NCBI RefSeq assembly: GCF_000143535.2
Contig: NC_037314.1
Location: forward strand, 992,001 to 1,056,000
DNA length: 64,000 bases
Source: Botrytis cinerea B05.10
Lineage: Eukaryota > Ascomycota > Leotiomycetes > Helotiales > Sclerotiniaceae
Reading direction: 5' to 3'
Under the pieces are notes generated by a model. That model saw only the letters and a program-made list of their open reading frames with translations, searched no databases and was not told the DNA's origin. Below, one piece after another: positions 1-11,034 of the stretch. The position numbers and the translations under genes were made by a program. Numbering within the stretch: position 1 is the first letter of the stretch; each line of letters opens with the position of its first letter.

Positions 1-1
1 C

Positions 2-67
2 TTCATCGAGTTGAAGCGGGGTCGGAAGACTTGGGATGGAATGTTTGGGGCGCATTGCCAGAGATGA
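2..67 (+). CDS. possible 3' end of a gene entering from the left
   Basis: Frame 2 is open from the left edge to a TGA at 65-67 and reads as a basic tail ending GMFGAHCQR. Frame 1 stays open longer, to about 176, but turns into a Phe/Leu/Tyr-rich string typical of AT-rich non-coding DNA. This could be the last 21 codons of a plus-strand gene. The fragment is too short to identify and could equally be 3' UTR. Confidence 0.2.
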   Translation, partial: FIELKRGRKTWDGMFGAHCQR

Positions 68-1434
68 TTCAGACTTCTGTGTGCAGTCTTTTCTATGTGA
101 TCTTCTTCCAGTTCAATTGTTTATTATTTTTCTTTCCTTATTTATGCTCGTATATCTGTGGTATCTATTTTCTATGATACATTCATTAACCGCATTCTAA
201 CAGTAGGGCTCGTTTTTCTTGTCACGCGAAGTCAAGAAAGACGATTTTCTTATTTGTAGCAACAAATAGATCATAGAAAGTTGGAATTCTTTTGCACGAT
301 TTTTAATTATAGACGCTTCAAGTGGCATAAATCAATTCTATTTGTCAATTTATACGGAACGTAGTATAGAATCCCAGTGAGCAGGTCTGCCTTGCCCGAA
401 AAGGTAAGGGCTCGTTCGGATCGTTTTCCTATATATTTGATAGATATTTCAAATGGCAAGGATATTGGGATATTGAAGCTAATACATATTGGGGTGTATT
501 TGAATATATTTTAGTGAAGCTAATATATTAGAAGTAGTATTATGAACGTGAAGACAGTGAGGGAGACATCGATTTTTTTTTTTTTTTTTTTTCTTTTTTT
601 TTTTTAATATATATTAGTCTACAGCACCTAAAGGGTTGTTGTTGACTACTGTATAGGAAAAGTTGAAGCATTTGCTATTTCAAATATATTATACTCAATA
701 TTTTATTAGGTCCAATACTGCGTCCAGTCCAAAAGCTTTGGGTTTCACATTAGATTTAATATATAGTAACTTCAATATCGCGTTCGGTAAACGCAATATT
801 AGGTCTAGTGTCGAAAAAAATCGACCCTAACAAGACCTAAGTGGGAGTGAAGTGTTAGATAGTAAGCTCACATCAAAGGATTTTCGATAGGCCGAAGCTA
901 AGGAAGCTTTTATACCCTCGAGGGTTTTTAGCAAGTGGGTAACCTTGCCTCACTGCTTTTCCATCACCCTCTGCCATAGCATCACTTCAATATATAGAAT
1001 ATGGATATCATCTTTTGTATTGCCACGGCCATTTGTAAGCTTACGGTTACTTTTGGATAAGCATTCAAAATTTTGAGATGGTTGTAAATGCAATGTCTCG
1101 ATTGTATCTATCTAGATTCGAGTCCATGTGAGAGAGTCAATAGAATTTGCCGTGCATTCCATTATAGCCTTCTTCATTAAGTTATGGAAGATAAAGCAAA
1201 CTCTATATCCTAGAATCATGAAATTTATATGTGTATCCAGAGATTTGCATCGCTCGCTCCGGATAAGTAACATCATACTATTCACTGCCCTTGAGATAGC
1301 TAATGACCCAAGCAATCGCCCTCGGCAGGGCCATCCATCTTTTTACCAGAAACATTACATGCTCCCGGTGGGGCAAAGATATTGCCTCTCGGGGTAGCAA
1401 AACCATGACCGCACCGATTAGACCAGTAAACCTC
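68..1434. other. intergenic, AT-rich, with poly-T tract
   Basis: I see no gene here. There is a T-rich homopolymer run at 573-605, interrupted once by a C, and several AT-rich patches. Short open frames at 1112-1397 overlap on both strands and look like chance. Confidence 0.6.
573..605. repeat. poly-T tract
   Basis: A run of 33 bases is all T except a single C at 593. It could be the tail of an old retro-inserted sequence on the minus strand or a simple slippage tract. No retroelement coding sequence is visible next to it. Confidence 0.8.
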
Positions 1435-2339
1435 CTACATGATGGTCAGTTTATTCTCATTCCCCAGATTATATGTCCCGGGTCTTATATTCGTGAACCA
1501 AGCATAATTATCAGCATTTGCAATCACCAACGGTGAAGTTTTCGTAGTCGAGCGCAGCTGTCTTGTATACCAAGGGCCGTACTGATAATTACCCACTACG
1601 TTTCCCTTTTGTTTGAAAGGCATGATTGCCGCTTGGCTGACTTTGTTGACATGGCTTAAAATAATCAGCTTTCGCTTCACGTTACCGGGGAAAGAAGTAT
1701 GTCTTACGTTAGCTCGTGGAGAAGTACATAGCCACCGAGACTAAGCATTTTATACAATACAAATAGATCTATTGTGCCGCAATTTATATCGTCGAGCTTT
1801 GGGTATGCATAAGCATTCAGGGCAGTGATATCGCAGAAGTGTATTCGTGTTTGTGGCTCATCGATCGGATTGTTGGTATATGCAAGAGGTCTCTTGTTTG
1901 AGTTCAATCCGCTGCATTGTTTTATCATGGTCGGAAGATAGTCTTCTGGATCAATATCGATAGTAGATAATATATCAGCGCCTGTTGAGGGGTCATTGGT
2001 GACTGATGCAACCATATTTTGGAATACTGCTTTGACGGAGTCTTAATGTTCGGGCAGAAAGTACTTGTCAAAAATAGCATTGTATGTAGCCGTATCGCTG
2101 TTGAGGACCTGGTTGACAACTTTTACCATATCTTTGAACGCTTGTGTGAGTGCGTCCTTTTTCGTGTTGCTTGGACTATCCGTTGGCCAATTCAAAAAGA
2201 CAGGTAATTGACGACGAAAGATGTGAGCTGGGCTGTCTGATTGTTCGCTGATGTTGCTGCCGCCGCTTGTTGGCATACCATGAGTAATCTGGCTAAGAGA
2301 TACAACAAAAATAACACCAGTCCAACTAGGAAGAACCAT
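1435..2339 (-). pseudogene. secreted M35-like zinc metalloprotease gene with one internal stop
   Basis: Read on the minus strand from an ATG at 2339, the product starts with a signal peptide (hydrophobic stretch at residues 1-20). One intron (1655-1707, GTAAGA..AAG, 53 nt) interrupts the active-site codons. Splicing restores the zinc motif HELTH at residues 208-212, followed by an NADNYAWF segment. That resembles the NADSYAYF region which supplies the third zinc-ligand Asp in deuterolysin/Lys-specific endopeptidases (M35). The two exons total 852 nt, exactly 284 codons, so frame is intact throughout. Codon 99 (2043-2045), however, is TAA. The residues on either side run on smoothly, so this looks like a recent nonsense change (CAA to TAA would suffice). 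A hidden intron is unlikely: the only GT..AG pair around the stop is 38 nt and would shift frame. The role would be extracellular proteolysis. A sequencing error or an unusual allele remains possible. Confidence 0.72.
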
Positions 2340-2514
2340 GACGATTTGAATGCAATGAGTGTCAGTGAAAAATAAGCTTTGTTCACTGAGTCTTTTAGAC
2401 ACGCACACTGTCTTCTAGGCTATACGAATATAGTCTCTATCTTGTCTTTTTGCGCCTTTTAGAATTATACTAACTTGTCATCGGCATACATCGCTAAATA
2501 TTACCACCGCAGCC

Positions 2515-3806
2515 ATGCGTTCACTAAAACTTTGGCTTTTGTACTCTATCTCTTTGGCGTCTATGGCGAAGACTTTTTGTCCGTAATATTGACCACATCT
2601 ATCGTTGTCCGGGATGTAATTTCTGTTTTGCCTGGTTGCAACGGAGCGTCAACCGACGGATCACCACCATTCTGTATTGTCAGCTTCTATCCAACGACTG
2701 TCGCTAGTGCGGCTACGCCAGCACCTTCATGTTCAATGCAGAAACAAGATTCTGATGCGGGTATCACATCCGCCTATTGCGTATGCAATGGGAGCAAAAC
2801 ATTACCTCTGTTATTAGCGTCCTCGATAGCTGTGGCAACGCAAAGTTGTGCTTACAGCTATTCCAGATAGTCAAATCACACCCACGATATCTCTTGGCCC
2901 AGTCGTCACCGATATTCGGTCATGTCAGATATGTACTCCTGTGGAAAAGAACGAGGATTCCTGCACAACTATATCAGGTCGTTGTCCTGAATCTGCCACT
3001 GCTACTGTCCAAGTAGGCAGCTCTCCAGTTCACGTTGGGACTTTGACCGGCACCGCGCTCTGTATAAATCAATTTCTAGTGCACTGAACAAACTATGTCC
3101 AAGTGTTACACAAACTTCTAGATTTACGGGATGTTCTACAGATAGCATCACAATCAAGGATATTGATTATATTAATGACGAAGCCTTGGCTCAAGGCGAG
3201 CTCAGCGCCAGAGTCGAAGCAAGTCAATACACCGCCACATATTTACGCGACGCAATGATTAATTCTGCCGCTCTAATGGCCAATACTTCTGCGACAGGGA
3301 ACAATTGTTACAATGCAACATATTACGCCGAAGAATTACGCAAACGTGCCATTTGGACTCCAAGGGGAATTCGTGCCTGGTTTTCCCCAAGCGTTGACGA
3401 TATCGAGCTTTCCAAACGAGATCATCCAAATAGAGTCGAAGAGCGTATAAGTGTATGCAATGCTGCTCAGTTCGCTGGTGCTCAATACTTTGGGCAATTT
3501 TGGCGAACGGCTCCGCTGCCCGGAGCAATTGCTTATATTGATGCGAATTGGGAGTTTACTACCGGGCCTGGGGGAGACTTCATTTGTGAATTTTTACAAG
3601 ATCTTACAGATGCTCTTATTGCCATTGAACCAGAATTTGCACCGGGGAAGATTTAGCTGGGAGAGGAGCTTTATGCTGTTTGTGAAGCAGCAATAACTCA
3701 CATGTGGTTGATGGATATATTGGTCATCTGCTTGATACAAGGATTTGATAGTTCCGAGTCGTTATTATATGCTTATGATAAAACCATAGACGAACATGCA
3801 TCATGA
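2515..3806 (+). pseudogene. degraded secreted Cys-rich protein gene, family not recognised
   Basis: An ATG at 2515 opens a good signal peptide (MRSLKLWLLYSISLASMA), but that frame stops after 23 codons. A different frame continues from about 2580 to 2868 (Cys/Ser/Thr-rich). A second takes over at 2848-3087 (SCQICTPVEKNEDSC region). The first resumes from about 3030 to 3656, where TAG interrupts it, and it stays open beyond to a TGA at 3804. Overlapping residues at each switch (TAIPDSQ, ALYKSISSALNKLC) show these are small indels, not introns. The TAG at 3654-3656 would be a Gln codon if C were restored. The protein would have had several hundred residues, with paired cysteines and Asn-x-Ser/Thr sites, so it was probably secreted. 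It starts 175 bp from the protease pseudogene and points away from it. I do not recognise the family. Confidence 0.55.
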
Positions 3807-4274
3807 CTTCTGAAAGTGATCTAGATTCTGTTTGCTAGCCTTGAGAATCCGTGGCAATGAAGCTGAAATTAAACCTTTCGTCATATAGATGAGTGTCAAG
3901 ACCAATAACAAGAATAGAGTGAACCTCTTAGACATCATCACCAATGAAAATCGAAATAAATAAGAAACAAGATATTATTGAGTTTTGGTGAAGATGTAGC
4001 TTCCTGATCGCCTAATTGATTAAACGACGGTGATCCTTCATGGTTCTTCAGCCACACTAGCAGTCAATAAGAGCCTAACCGAAGGGGCCAATTATCGTCT
4101 CACGTCAGTATCATTGTTTGATTGCGCTACCTGACGTATTTATAGCACTTGGCTTATGTATATTTGTCTAACCCCGTGCATTTAAAGCATACTTCGTCTA
4201 CTGACTCAATTATTCTTTTGACTGTTTGTTTCGGTTTCCACTCAATCAACTTCGTTACATTTTTCATCGAGAAA
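3807..4274. other. intergenic
   Basis: Gene-free spacer between the degraded gene and the next intact one. The frame before the ATG at 4275 is open from 4149 but has no ATG, so it is treated as 5' UTR. Confidence 0.5.
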
Positions 4275-4973
4275 ATGAACAATCATCCTCCATCGATTCA
4301 ACGGCCAGCGATGGCTTGGCGTGATAAATTTCGTACAGAGCCCAAACTCATAGTCACAGCATCAGTCTTGCCGCCTTCATTTTCACTCACAAAATCCCGT
4401 GAACTTCCCGTCATCATCAATCTTACACTTATTCTCATAGATTCCACAAAACCCATTACAGTCAATATCAACGATAGTTTCCTAGCACCCGACAAAGCAA
4501 ATTCTGTCAACAGCCCCTACAGTCTTACTCATAAAGACACAGGAAAACAACCATTCGAAATCTACACGAACATCGATTTGGCTACCACCAAAATCACTAT
4601 CAATCCCGATACCGACATGTTGACTATATATCCCGGGAAACCTTTCACCACCCAGGTATGCATTGGGCTCGATATATTCTTTACTGGAGAGACTGGTGCT
4701 GGTACCAGCGCGGATCCATGTCTTTGTGCGACACCATTATCTTGCTTGAAAGTGGGAGAAACTTATGAAGTGGGATTATCTTCCGAAACTAGTGGTAGGC
4801 CAGAGTTTATGTGGTGGGCTCCAGGAGATTGCGAGAGTACTGTGAAAGAGCGGGTGTCGTGGTGGAATAGGTTGTTGGGAAACAATTCATTTGTGGATGA
4901 AATGATGTTTATTTTAGATCCGACGGTGAAAGTGGAGTGGGCGAAACGAGCCGAGATTAAGATTGAAGAATAG
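4275..4973 (+). CDS. hypothetical protein, 232 aa
   Basis: A single intronless frame runs from ATG 4275 to TAG 4971-4973. The start is the first ATG in the frame; the upstream open part lacks one. There is no signal peptide or membrane segment. The sequence alternates hydrophobic and polar residues (PVIINLTLILIDST, KITINPDTDMLTIYP) as in a beta-rich fold. Near residues 145-185 is a Cys-containing loop (CLCATPLSC) and a WWAPGDC segment, and the C-terminus is charged (EWAKRAEIKIEE). It lies beside two broken accessory genes and ahead of an antiporter, with no sign of joint regulation. I do not recognise the family and give no function. Length, steady codon use and lack of stops argue that it is real. 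Confidence 0.7.
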   Translation: MNNHPPSIQRPAMAWRDKFRTEPKLIVTASVLPPSFSLTKSRELPVIINLTLILIDSTKPITVNINDSFLAPDKANSVNSPYSLTHKDTGKQPFEIYTNIDLATTKITINPDTDMLTIYPGKPFTTQVCIGLDIFFTGETGAGTSADPCLCATPLSCLKVGETYEVGLSSETSGRPEFMWWAPGDCESTVKERVSWWNRLLGNNSFVDEMMFILDPTVKVEWAKRAEIKIEE

Positions 4974-6242
4974 TGATGGAAAAGGAGATTGACGGAGAGC
5001 TAGATGGTTTGTATTTGAAAGATTATACTTCTTCCTGTTATTCTGGATTCTGGTATTGCTGAACTTGCTAAGTTCAGCCAATGGGAACTCTGACGATGTA
5101 ACTCAGTTTGAAGTTAAAGTATACCTCTGAAATTTTCCCCTTTGGAAAGTACAACAGGAAAACTATGAAACAGGATATAGCATGGAAATTAAACCCAGAT
5201 TGAGTGCACGTCTATTTGGAAAGTATGAAAAGCTGAGAGCAAAGACTCTAGGAACGAAAGAATTGTATGACTAGAAGAAAGTGACCACATACCCACTAAT
5301 TGCTTTGGATTTCATATGTTGATCTGTGCCGTACCTATATATTTTATAAAACGTCCTATGCCTCGTAAGTCGTACAGTCTTATGAAATATTCTTGAATGC
5401 CCATTGTTGGTGTTCAGCGTTTGACTAATTTCCAATTAATAACACTCATATAATCTGATTTCTTCCATACAACCGGAAGTGAAGCTTTCCATTCTAAACT
5501 TCCATCGAATCTATTTACACAGACTCTCATATAGCCGTTTCCGATTCAAGTTTACTTGAAATACTATTGCTTTGTCTAAAGGCTCTCTATTCTTTAAACT
5601 TACGCCTTCTACCTTAGTTCTAACTCGACCTGTTTGAGCTTTACAAACTCAAAAAAGCTTAGGATTTTATTGTTTTTATTCATATGTAGCTCAATAAAAG
5701 CTTTTGAATTAATATTAAAACTTATACAATATAAAACATTAATAGTGTAAAAGAGTAGAAGGTGATAGAGGTCACACAAGAAAAGCCTTCATATATATCA
5801 TAGTCAATCTAATAACTATGTATAATAAAGAGGTGAATTACTACATAGCGATAGCGAGGTGCGGCGATGCATTTGGAACAAAAGCACATAACCTAGAGGT
5901 CAAACTAAGAGGCTGGAAAATCAGTATCTTCTTTAGTCTACAGAAGGAGAAACTATAAATACCAAAATAGCAATGTCACGTGACTTCTACGTCACTATTA
6001 AATTCCTTCGTCCTAGCTTTGGGGGGCGGCGAATTAAGGAGCTCTTTTGCCAAGATCCGAAATGTTTATTTTGACTTTCATGGATGACTGCTTGGTTTTA
6101 TTTTTGTTTTCTACGTTTTAATCAAGCTTGAGATTTGGCCATTGTTATATGATCAAGTCGCCATCCTATCCCAATTCATGTCAATTAACCTTGTCATTAC
6201 ATTCGCAGAGCAGTCACAGAAATTGTGAAGTTGCACCTCAAG
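4974..6242. other. intergenic / promoter of the antiporter gene
   Basis: No open frame of note. The stretch 5640-5760 is strongly AT-rich. A CTCTTT/pyrimidine patch and TTTTGTTTT tracts precede the antiporter start, as is common in fungal promoters. Nothing else is recognisable. Confidence 0.5.
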
Positions 6243-7694
6243 ATGTGGGATCAATTGGAGCCAACTGCCCCTCATATAACATATTTTGTCCTTCCACTAT
6301 TTCTCATCACTTATGCCCTCTTCTCCAATTTTATCCGCAACCATCTTCATCTCTCAGAGCCTCCTCTCGCCATTCTCTTTGGTATCATCCTTGGTCCGTA
6401 TGTTCTCAAAGTCCTCACCCCAGAAGAATGGGGCCTGGACGATGAAATTATGCAGGAAATCACTCGTGTGATTGTAGGCATTCAATGTTTTGCTGTCGGA
6501 CTCGAACTTCCCAAACATTATTTTAAAAGACATTGGAAATCCGTGCTCTATCTTCTAGGTCCTGTAATGACCTTTTCCTGGGCCGTCACTTCATTATTCG
6601 CCTACTTTATTTTTCAAACCACTATACCCACAGCTCTGATAATAGGAGCTTGTCTCTCACCAACTGATCCTATTCTCGCCGCATCCGTCCTTTCACAGTC
6701 TCGGTTTAGTGAAAGAGTTCCTCCACGTATTCGTCATCTTCTTTCCGCTGAATCGGCGTGCAATGATGGAGTCTCTTTTCCGTTTCTTTACATTGGTCTT
6801 GTGATCTACACTACACACGGTGGTCCTGGAGAAGCTATCAAGGAATGGGTAACAATCACACTGCTCTGGCAATGCCTGCTTGGCATCGTAGCAGGTCTCA
6901 TACTTGGAAACATAGCCAATCGACTTCTTCGATTCTCAGATACGCGCAAATATATATCCAGACCTTGTTTTGTGGTATTCTACCTTCTTCTTGCCATTCT
7001 TTCTATTGGAATCGGATCTCTTCTGGGATCAGATGATTTCCTAGTCGCTTTTGGTGCTGGAGTCGGTTTTGCCCACGATGGATGGTTCTCCAAAAAAACC
7101 AAGACCGTGGCTTTTCCAGTAATCGTAGACCATCTACTCAATTCTACTATGTTTGCATACTTTGGCTCCATCATTCCGTGGAATCAATTTCAACCAACTA
7201 CCATTACGCCATATATCAAACCTTGGACTCTCATCCTTTTTCTCATTCTTGTTCTTCTCTTCCGCAGAATTCCAATCCTTCTCTTGACCAAACCTCTCAT
7301 TCCAGATATCTGCACTTATCGCGAAGCGCTCTTTGCAGGACACTTTGGTCCTATGGGTGTAGGCGCTTTATTCCTTGCTATAGAAGCAAGGGCGCAGCTC
7401 GAGACTGGTACATCGCTACCTCTTCCTAAACCACTATTCCCTGACGATCCAGGCCCCGTCAGCGAGGAAACAAAGGCAATTTGGATTATATGGCCAGTAG
7501 TATGTTTTGTGGTATTCGGAAGCACAATGGTACATGGATTGAGCGTAATGGGAATTAGTTTTGGAGGTCACTTTCTGAGAAAAGAGGGAGAAAGAGCACC
7601 GTTATTGGGGGAGACGCGGGGATTGAGTGGGATGGTTCATGAAGGTGGTGGAGGTGAGAGTGAACCGGAAGTTAGTGGGAGTGAAGCTGAATAG
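6243..7694 (+). CDS. plasma-membrane Na+/H+ antiporter (CPA1, Nha1/Sod2 type)
   Basis: Intronless, 483 aa, starting at ATG 6243 (MWDQLEPTAPHITYF); upstream in-frame codons lack an ATG. About twelve hydrophobic segments run from residue 13 to about 430. Family landmarks are visible. SEPPLAILFGIILGPYVL is the first inner helix. GACLSPTDPILAASV corresponds to the ion-binding TDPVL segment of fungal Nha1/Sod2 proteins. ESACNDGVSFPF matches the conserved ESGCNDG helix with the exchange Asp. The cytoplasmic tail after the last helix is only about 60 residues and acidic. It is therefore closer in size to fission-yeast Sod2 than to long-tailed Nha1 proteins. Expected role: proton-driven export of Na+/Li+ (and perhaps K+), giving salt tolerance and pH balance. 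It stands alone between gene-poor flanks. Confidence 0.92.
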   Translation: MWDQLEPTAPHITYFVLPLFLITYALFSNFIRNHLHLSEPPLAILFGIILGPYVLKVLTPEEWGLDDEIMQEITRVIVGIQCFAVGLELPKHYFKRHWKSVLYLLGPVMTFSWAVTSLFAYFIFQTTIPTALIIGACLSPTDPILAASVLSQSRFSERVPPRIRHLLSAESACNDGVSFPFLYIGLVIYTTHGGPGEAIKEWVTITLLWQCLLGIVAGLILGNIANRLLRFSDTRKYISRPCFVVFYLLLAILSIGIGSLLGSDDFLVAFGAGVGFAHDGWFSKKTKTVAFPVIVDHLLNSTMFAYFGSIIPWNQFQPTTITPYIKPWTLILFLILVLLFRRIPILLLTKPLIPDICTYREALFAGHFGPMGVGALFLAIEARAQLETGTSLPLPKPLFPDDPGPVSEETKAIWIIWPVVCFVVFGSTMVHGLSVMGISFGGHFLRKEGERAPLLGETRGLSGMVHEGGGGESEPEVSGSEAE

Positions 7695-8860
7695 TGCAAT
7701 TGAGTTTTGAGAAAGTTCTTTTGAGGGCATCTGCTTCTTGCTTGACGTACTTTTTTCTTCCTCAAGTACAACACTTACTCTTTGATGTGCATTCTAAAAA
7801 CAAATCAGCTATTTGCCCGTACACAATCAGATCAAGCATGAAATTCAATACATCTATCCACATTCCGTTATCTGCGTTTCTTTCTTGCTAGTTTGATTTC
7901 TCGTTCTTTTCATACGCTACTTAGCGATTCTTTCACTGCATTCAACACACCATCACACCGTGAAGTAATCTCAACACCCTGTGTTCAAACAGGAAATCTT
8001 CCACAATTTCTCCAAGCAAGCAAAGATCCAAATGTCTACTCTATCCCCCCCATATAGTCCATAGAACCACACTGTAGTCAGAGACCATCATGCGACCTAT
8101 CTGGTGAAGATATTAAGTGCATGAACAGACGGTTGGAGGAATAAATAATATCTACGTTCCTGCAATGAACGGTGGAATATATTTCAGATGCTTTGGTTTG
8201 GAAATAGATTTGTTCATACAATATCGTGGCTATTGCACACATATACACATACATATGTTTATTTTTCTTTTCTTTGTGGGAGGCATGCTTATTTTATTTG
8301 TGGGTTGTGTCTTCGCTCTTGATTTTTTATATTCTTCTACTTCTTTCCTATGTCTGGAGTTGACACACTACACAGATATATATAGTAAATAGATCATCAT
8401 TTCTCCAAGCACATTAATATATACATGTGTGCATACGGATTATTGTAACGTGTGCGTATGTTGTTGATGATGTGGTGTGACTCCATTCGCTTGTATAGGG
8501 GATGCATGATTTATGTATCTATGTATTTTTGTATGGGTGTTTGTGGTTACACGGGCTTCAGATAAGATGATTGGATTTCGCGAAAATAGCCCTTTTCTGG
8601 TGTAATGAGGGAAATGGATTCGAGAATTATCACCCGCTTGGATTTGTGTTTGGGGAGCAGTTAGTTACAGACTTGATGGCTACGCGATAATTATTCTTGT
8701 TCCGTCGTTGAAGTTTTGGTGGGAATTGAAGGGGTTTTTATGGGTTTGGAGTATATGAGGTTGATTGGTTGAATACTAGGGTATATTGTGATGAGTAATG
8801 TTTTGGTAGTAAGGACTCAAGTACTTTGGTTTGAGTTGAAGTGGGTTGTAAACTAGTGTG

Positions 8861-8888
8861 TACCGTCGGCCATATATGGCCGACGGTA
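8861..8888. repeat. 28-bp perfect palindrome
   Basis: The left half TACCGTCGGCCATA is followed at once by its exact reverse complement, so all 28 bases are self-complementary with no spacer. It contains CCG/CGG triplets on each arm (CGTCGG..CCGACG) and a central TATA. Symmetric CGG-containing sites are bound by Zn2Cys6 dimers, so an operator is one option. A cruciform or the footprint of an excised element are others. No gene starts within 1 kb on either side. Confidence 0.9.
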
Positions 8889-10836
8889 AGTGTGGCTGTC
8901 AAGATGTGAATATTGGAGTGTGATATTGTTCGAGAGCGGGATTGTGATTTCGGTGCAAAGAAAAAATTTCTCAATCATTTAGATGCAATAAGGGGAAGAA
9001 TCATTGTGTCAGAACCAAACCGTTGGGCTTGTATCTCATCAAAATGGACTTCATATGCATCATAGAGCCTATATTATGTAGCATAAGTAAATGGGCGCCT
9101 CTTAATTCTTGTCGCGCACAAATTTCGGGGTGATAACAAATAAAGAGCTGATTAGAGGGACGAACAGAGAATGAACATGATTAATGATATATCAAAGATA
9201 AATCGTAAAGGTAATAGAACAGCTAGGCTGGTCGTGGAAAAAGTAGAGGATTTTGACTATGAAAATGACTAGACCACGTCGTACAAAACTCCACTTTCAA
9301 TGTTTTGAATTCCGATCAAGTAGGCTGTGTATTGTCGTCGGCGTCATATCCTTGTTGCGTGGCCCTACTATCTTGGAAGTTGCGATCCAGATATTCATCA
9401 TACATTAGACAGGAGCTCGTTGAAGCTCTCGCCAGTAGTACTAATTCGTCCCTAGAACTTTAACACCAATGCAAGCTTTCTGTATATCTCAAGTTCTAAG
9501 AATGACATTCAAGTGGCTATCTACCTATTGTTATGAGAAGGATACGGATGATGTAGCATCTACAATGATAGGTTCTGAATATTAAGTTGCATTCTGTCTA
9601 AAGAGCTAGCTATAGACAGGAAGTAGTAGGCATTAAATAAGGACTACTAAAAAAGCTAGTCTCTTTCGCATTCGCTTAGAATTCTAATATAGTAGCCATT
9701 GAATTGCAGCCATTCACTGCGTTTACACTCCCCTCAGCGCCACACGCAACCTGTGAAGTCAGCAAAATATCGGTACCAATCAGTCCGTGTCAGATAATGT
9801 ATACATACTACTGAGAAATTGCTATATGTTTATTTTCATACTAGTCTCTCTTGGGGTCTATCTTTGTTTGCATTTAAAAAAGCGATCATCACCAATTCAC
9901 CGTTACAGGGCATGGGAGGTCGGAAGAGTCTATTCTTTACGCGTAAAGTACCTATGTTTGCACTGCATGGCCGGTCCCCGCTATTTTCTCTAAGTATAAG
10001 AGATGATAGGTGTATATACTATGTAGCTAAGACGAGACATGTTCAAATTTGACGTGGCATGGAGACCATTGGATTACGACTGTACAAGAGTGGATAACAA
10101 TCACTTTACCACAAGAGGACAGATTCGAATGATTGAACTTTCACACTCGGTTGGCTAGCTTAACGGCTTTAAGTACTTGGTTCTTTGAGCCCAGAGAGTG
10201 ATTCTTCACATCAGGGTTTAGGGTTACGCTGGGGTGTGCCTTCGGTAAAATGTTTATGTAGCACCCAAAGACCCGAGATGAATTTATGCTTGCTCCATAC
10301 CTGCATAGAGTTACTGTACTATCCTCTTTTTTAAGCTTAAGCTTTATGGATTCAAGTGTAATCTCGGGTCAGAAACTACCGTTTGAGAACTCTGGGGGCG
10401 GGGCAGGGCAATACAATGAGGTTGGTGCTAAAGGGGAAAGAATAATTGCCGCTAGACACTATTCCGAGGTTACGGCTTGTTCAAACTCTTTGAGGAGAAA
10501 TCTGATTACAACCAATAGTTGGAAATTTGACCGAATATAAACATCCGATTTATTGATTTACCGAGATGCGATGAGAGACAAGATTAAACAACTATATCCT
10601 CCCTAGTCATGTTAACATTACAATGCATGGAATGGACCTATCATACCACAGAACTCATACATAATGTCTCAACCACCACCAATTAACCTCCTAATTGACG
10701 CTACTAAGCACTTGATCTTATTACCGAGACGAATTTCTTCACCCATCTCCACCCCCTTCATGCTAGTTCATCGCCTGCTGCCCGAAGCTCCATTTAACCT
10801 CAATTGAGCAACAAGAAGCCATACCAGCTTACAACT

Positions 10837-11034
10837 CTAGGCTAATTTACAAGAAATATCAGGCGCACCACTCAGTGTCATTAATTCAATCATCAATCCA
10901 TGAGTTTCTGCCGTCTGCTCTGCCTTGTTCTGTGCACCCCTGTTGAACCAACTGTTGTAATCTTTCAACGCCGCAGCGTGGAAATCAAGCGGATAAGAGA
11001 GCATAAGCAGAATCCAGGATGCTTCTGAGCCCAA
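10837..11034 (-). CDS. possible exon or gene relic, 65 codons
   Basis: A minus-strand frame ending at TAA reads with protein-like composition (SWILLMLSYPLDFHAAALKD, then a Gln/Glu/Thr-rich part). It begins with TTG and has no ATG; the frame upstream closes within about 20 codons. A possible splice acceptor (AATAAG) sits just upstream at about 11050. I cannot find a partner exon and do not recognise the product. It may be a decayed fragment or chance. Confidence 0.15.
   Translation of the reverse strand: MGSEASWILLMLSYPLDFHAAALKDYNSWFNRGAQNKAEQTAETHGLMIELMTLSGAPDISCKLA

Noticed and set aside
2016..2053. Intron hypothesis to remove the stop at codon 99 of the protease
   Set aside because: The only nearby GT..AG pair spans 38 nt, shorter than other introns here, and would break the frame that otherwise totals exactly 284 codons.
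10213..10228. Telomere-like AGGGTTTAGGGTTA string
   Set aside because: Only two units, no array, so no evidence of an interstitial telomere.
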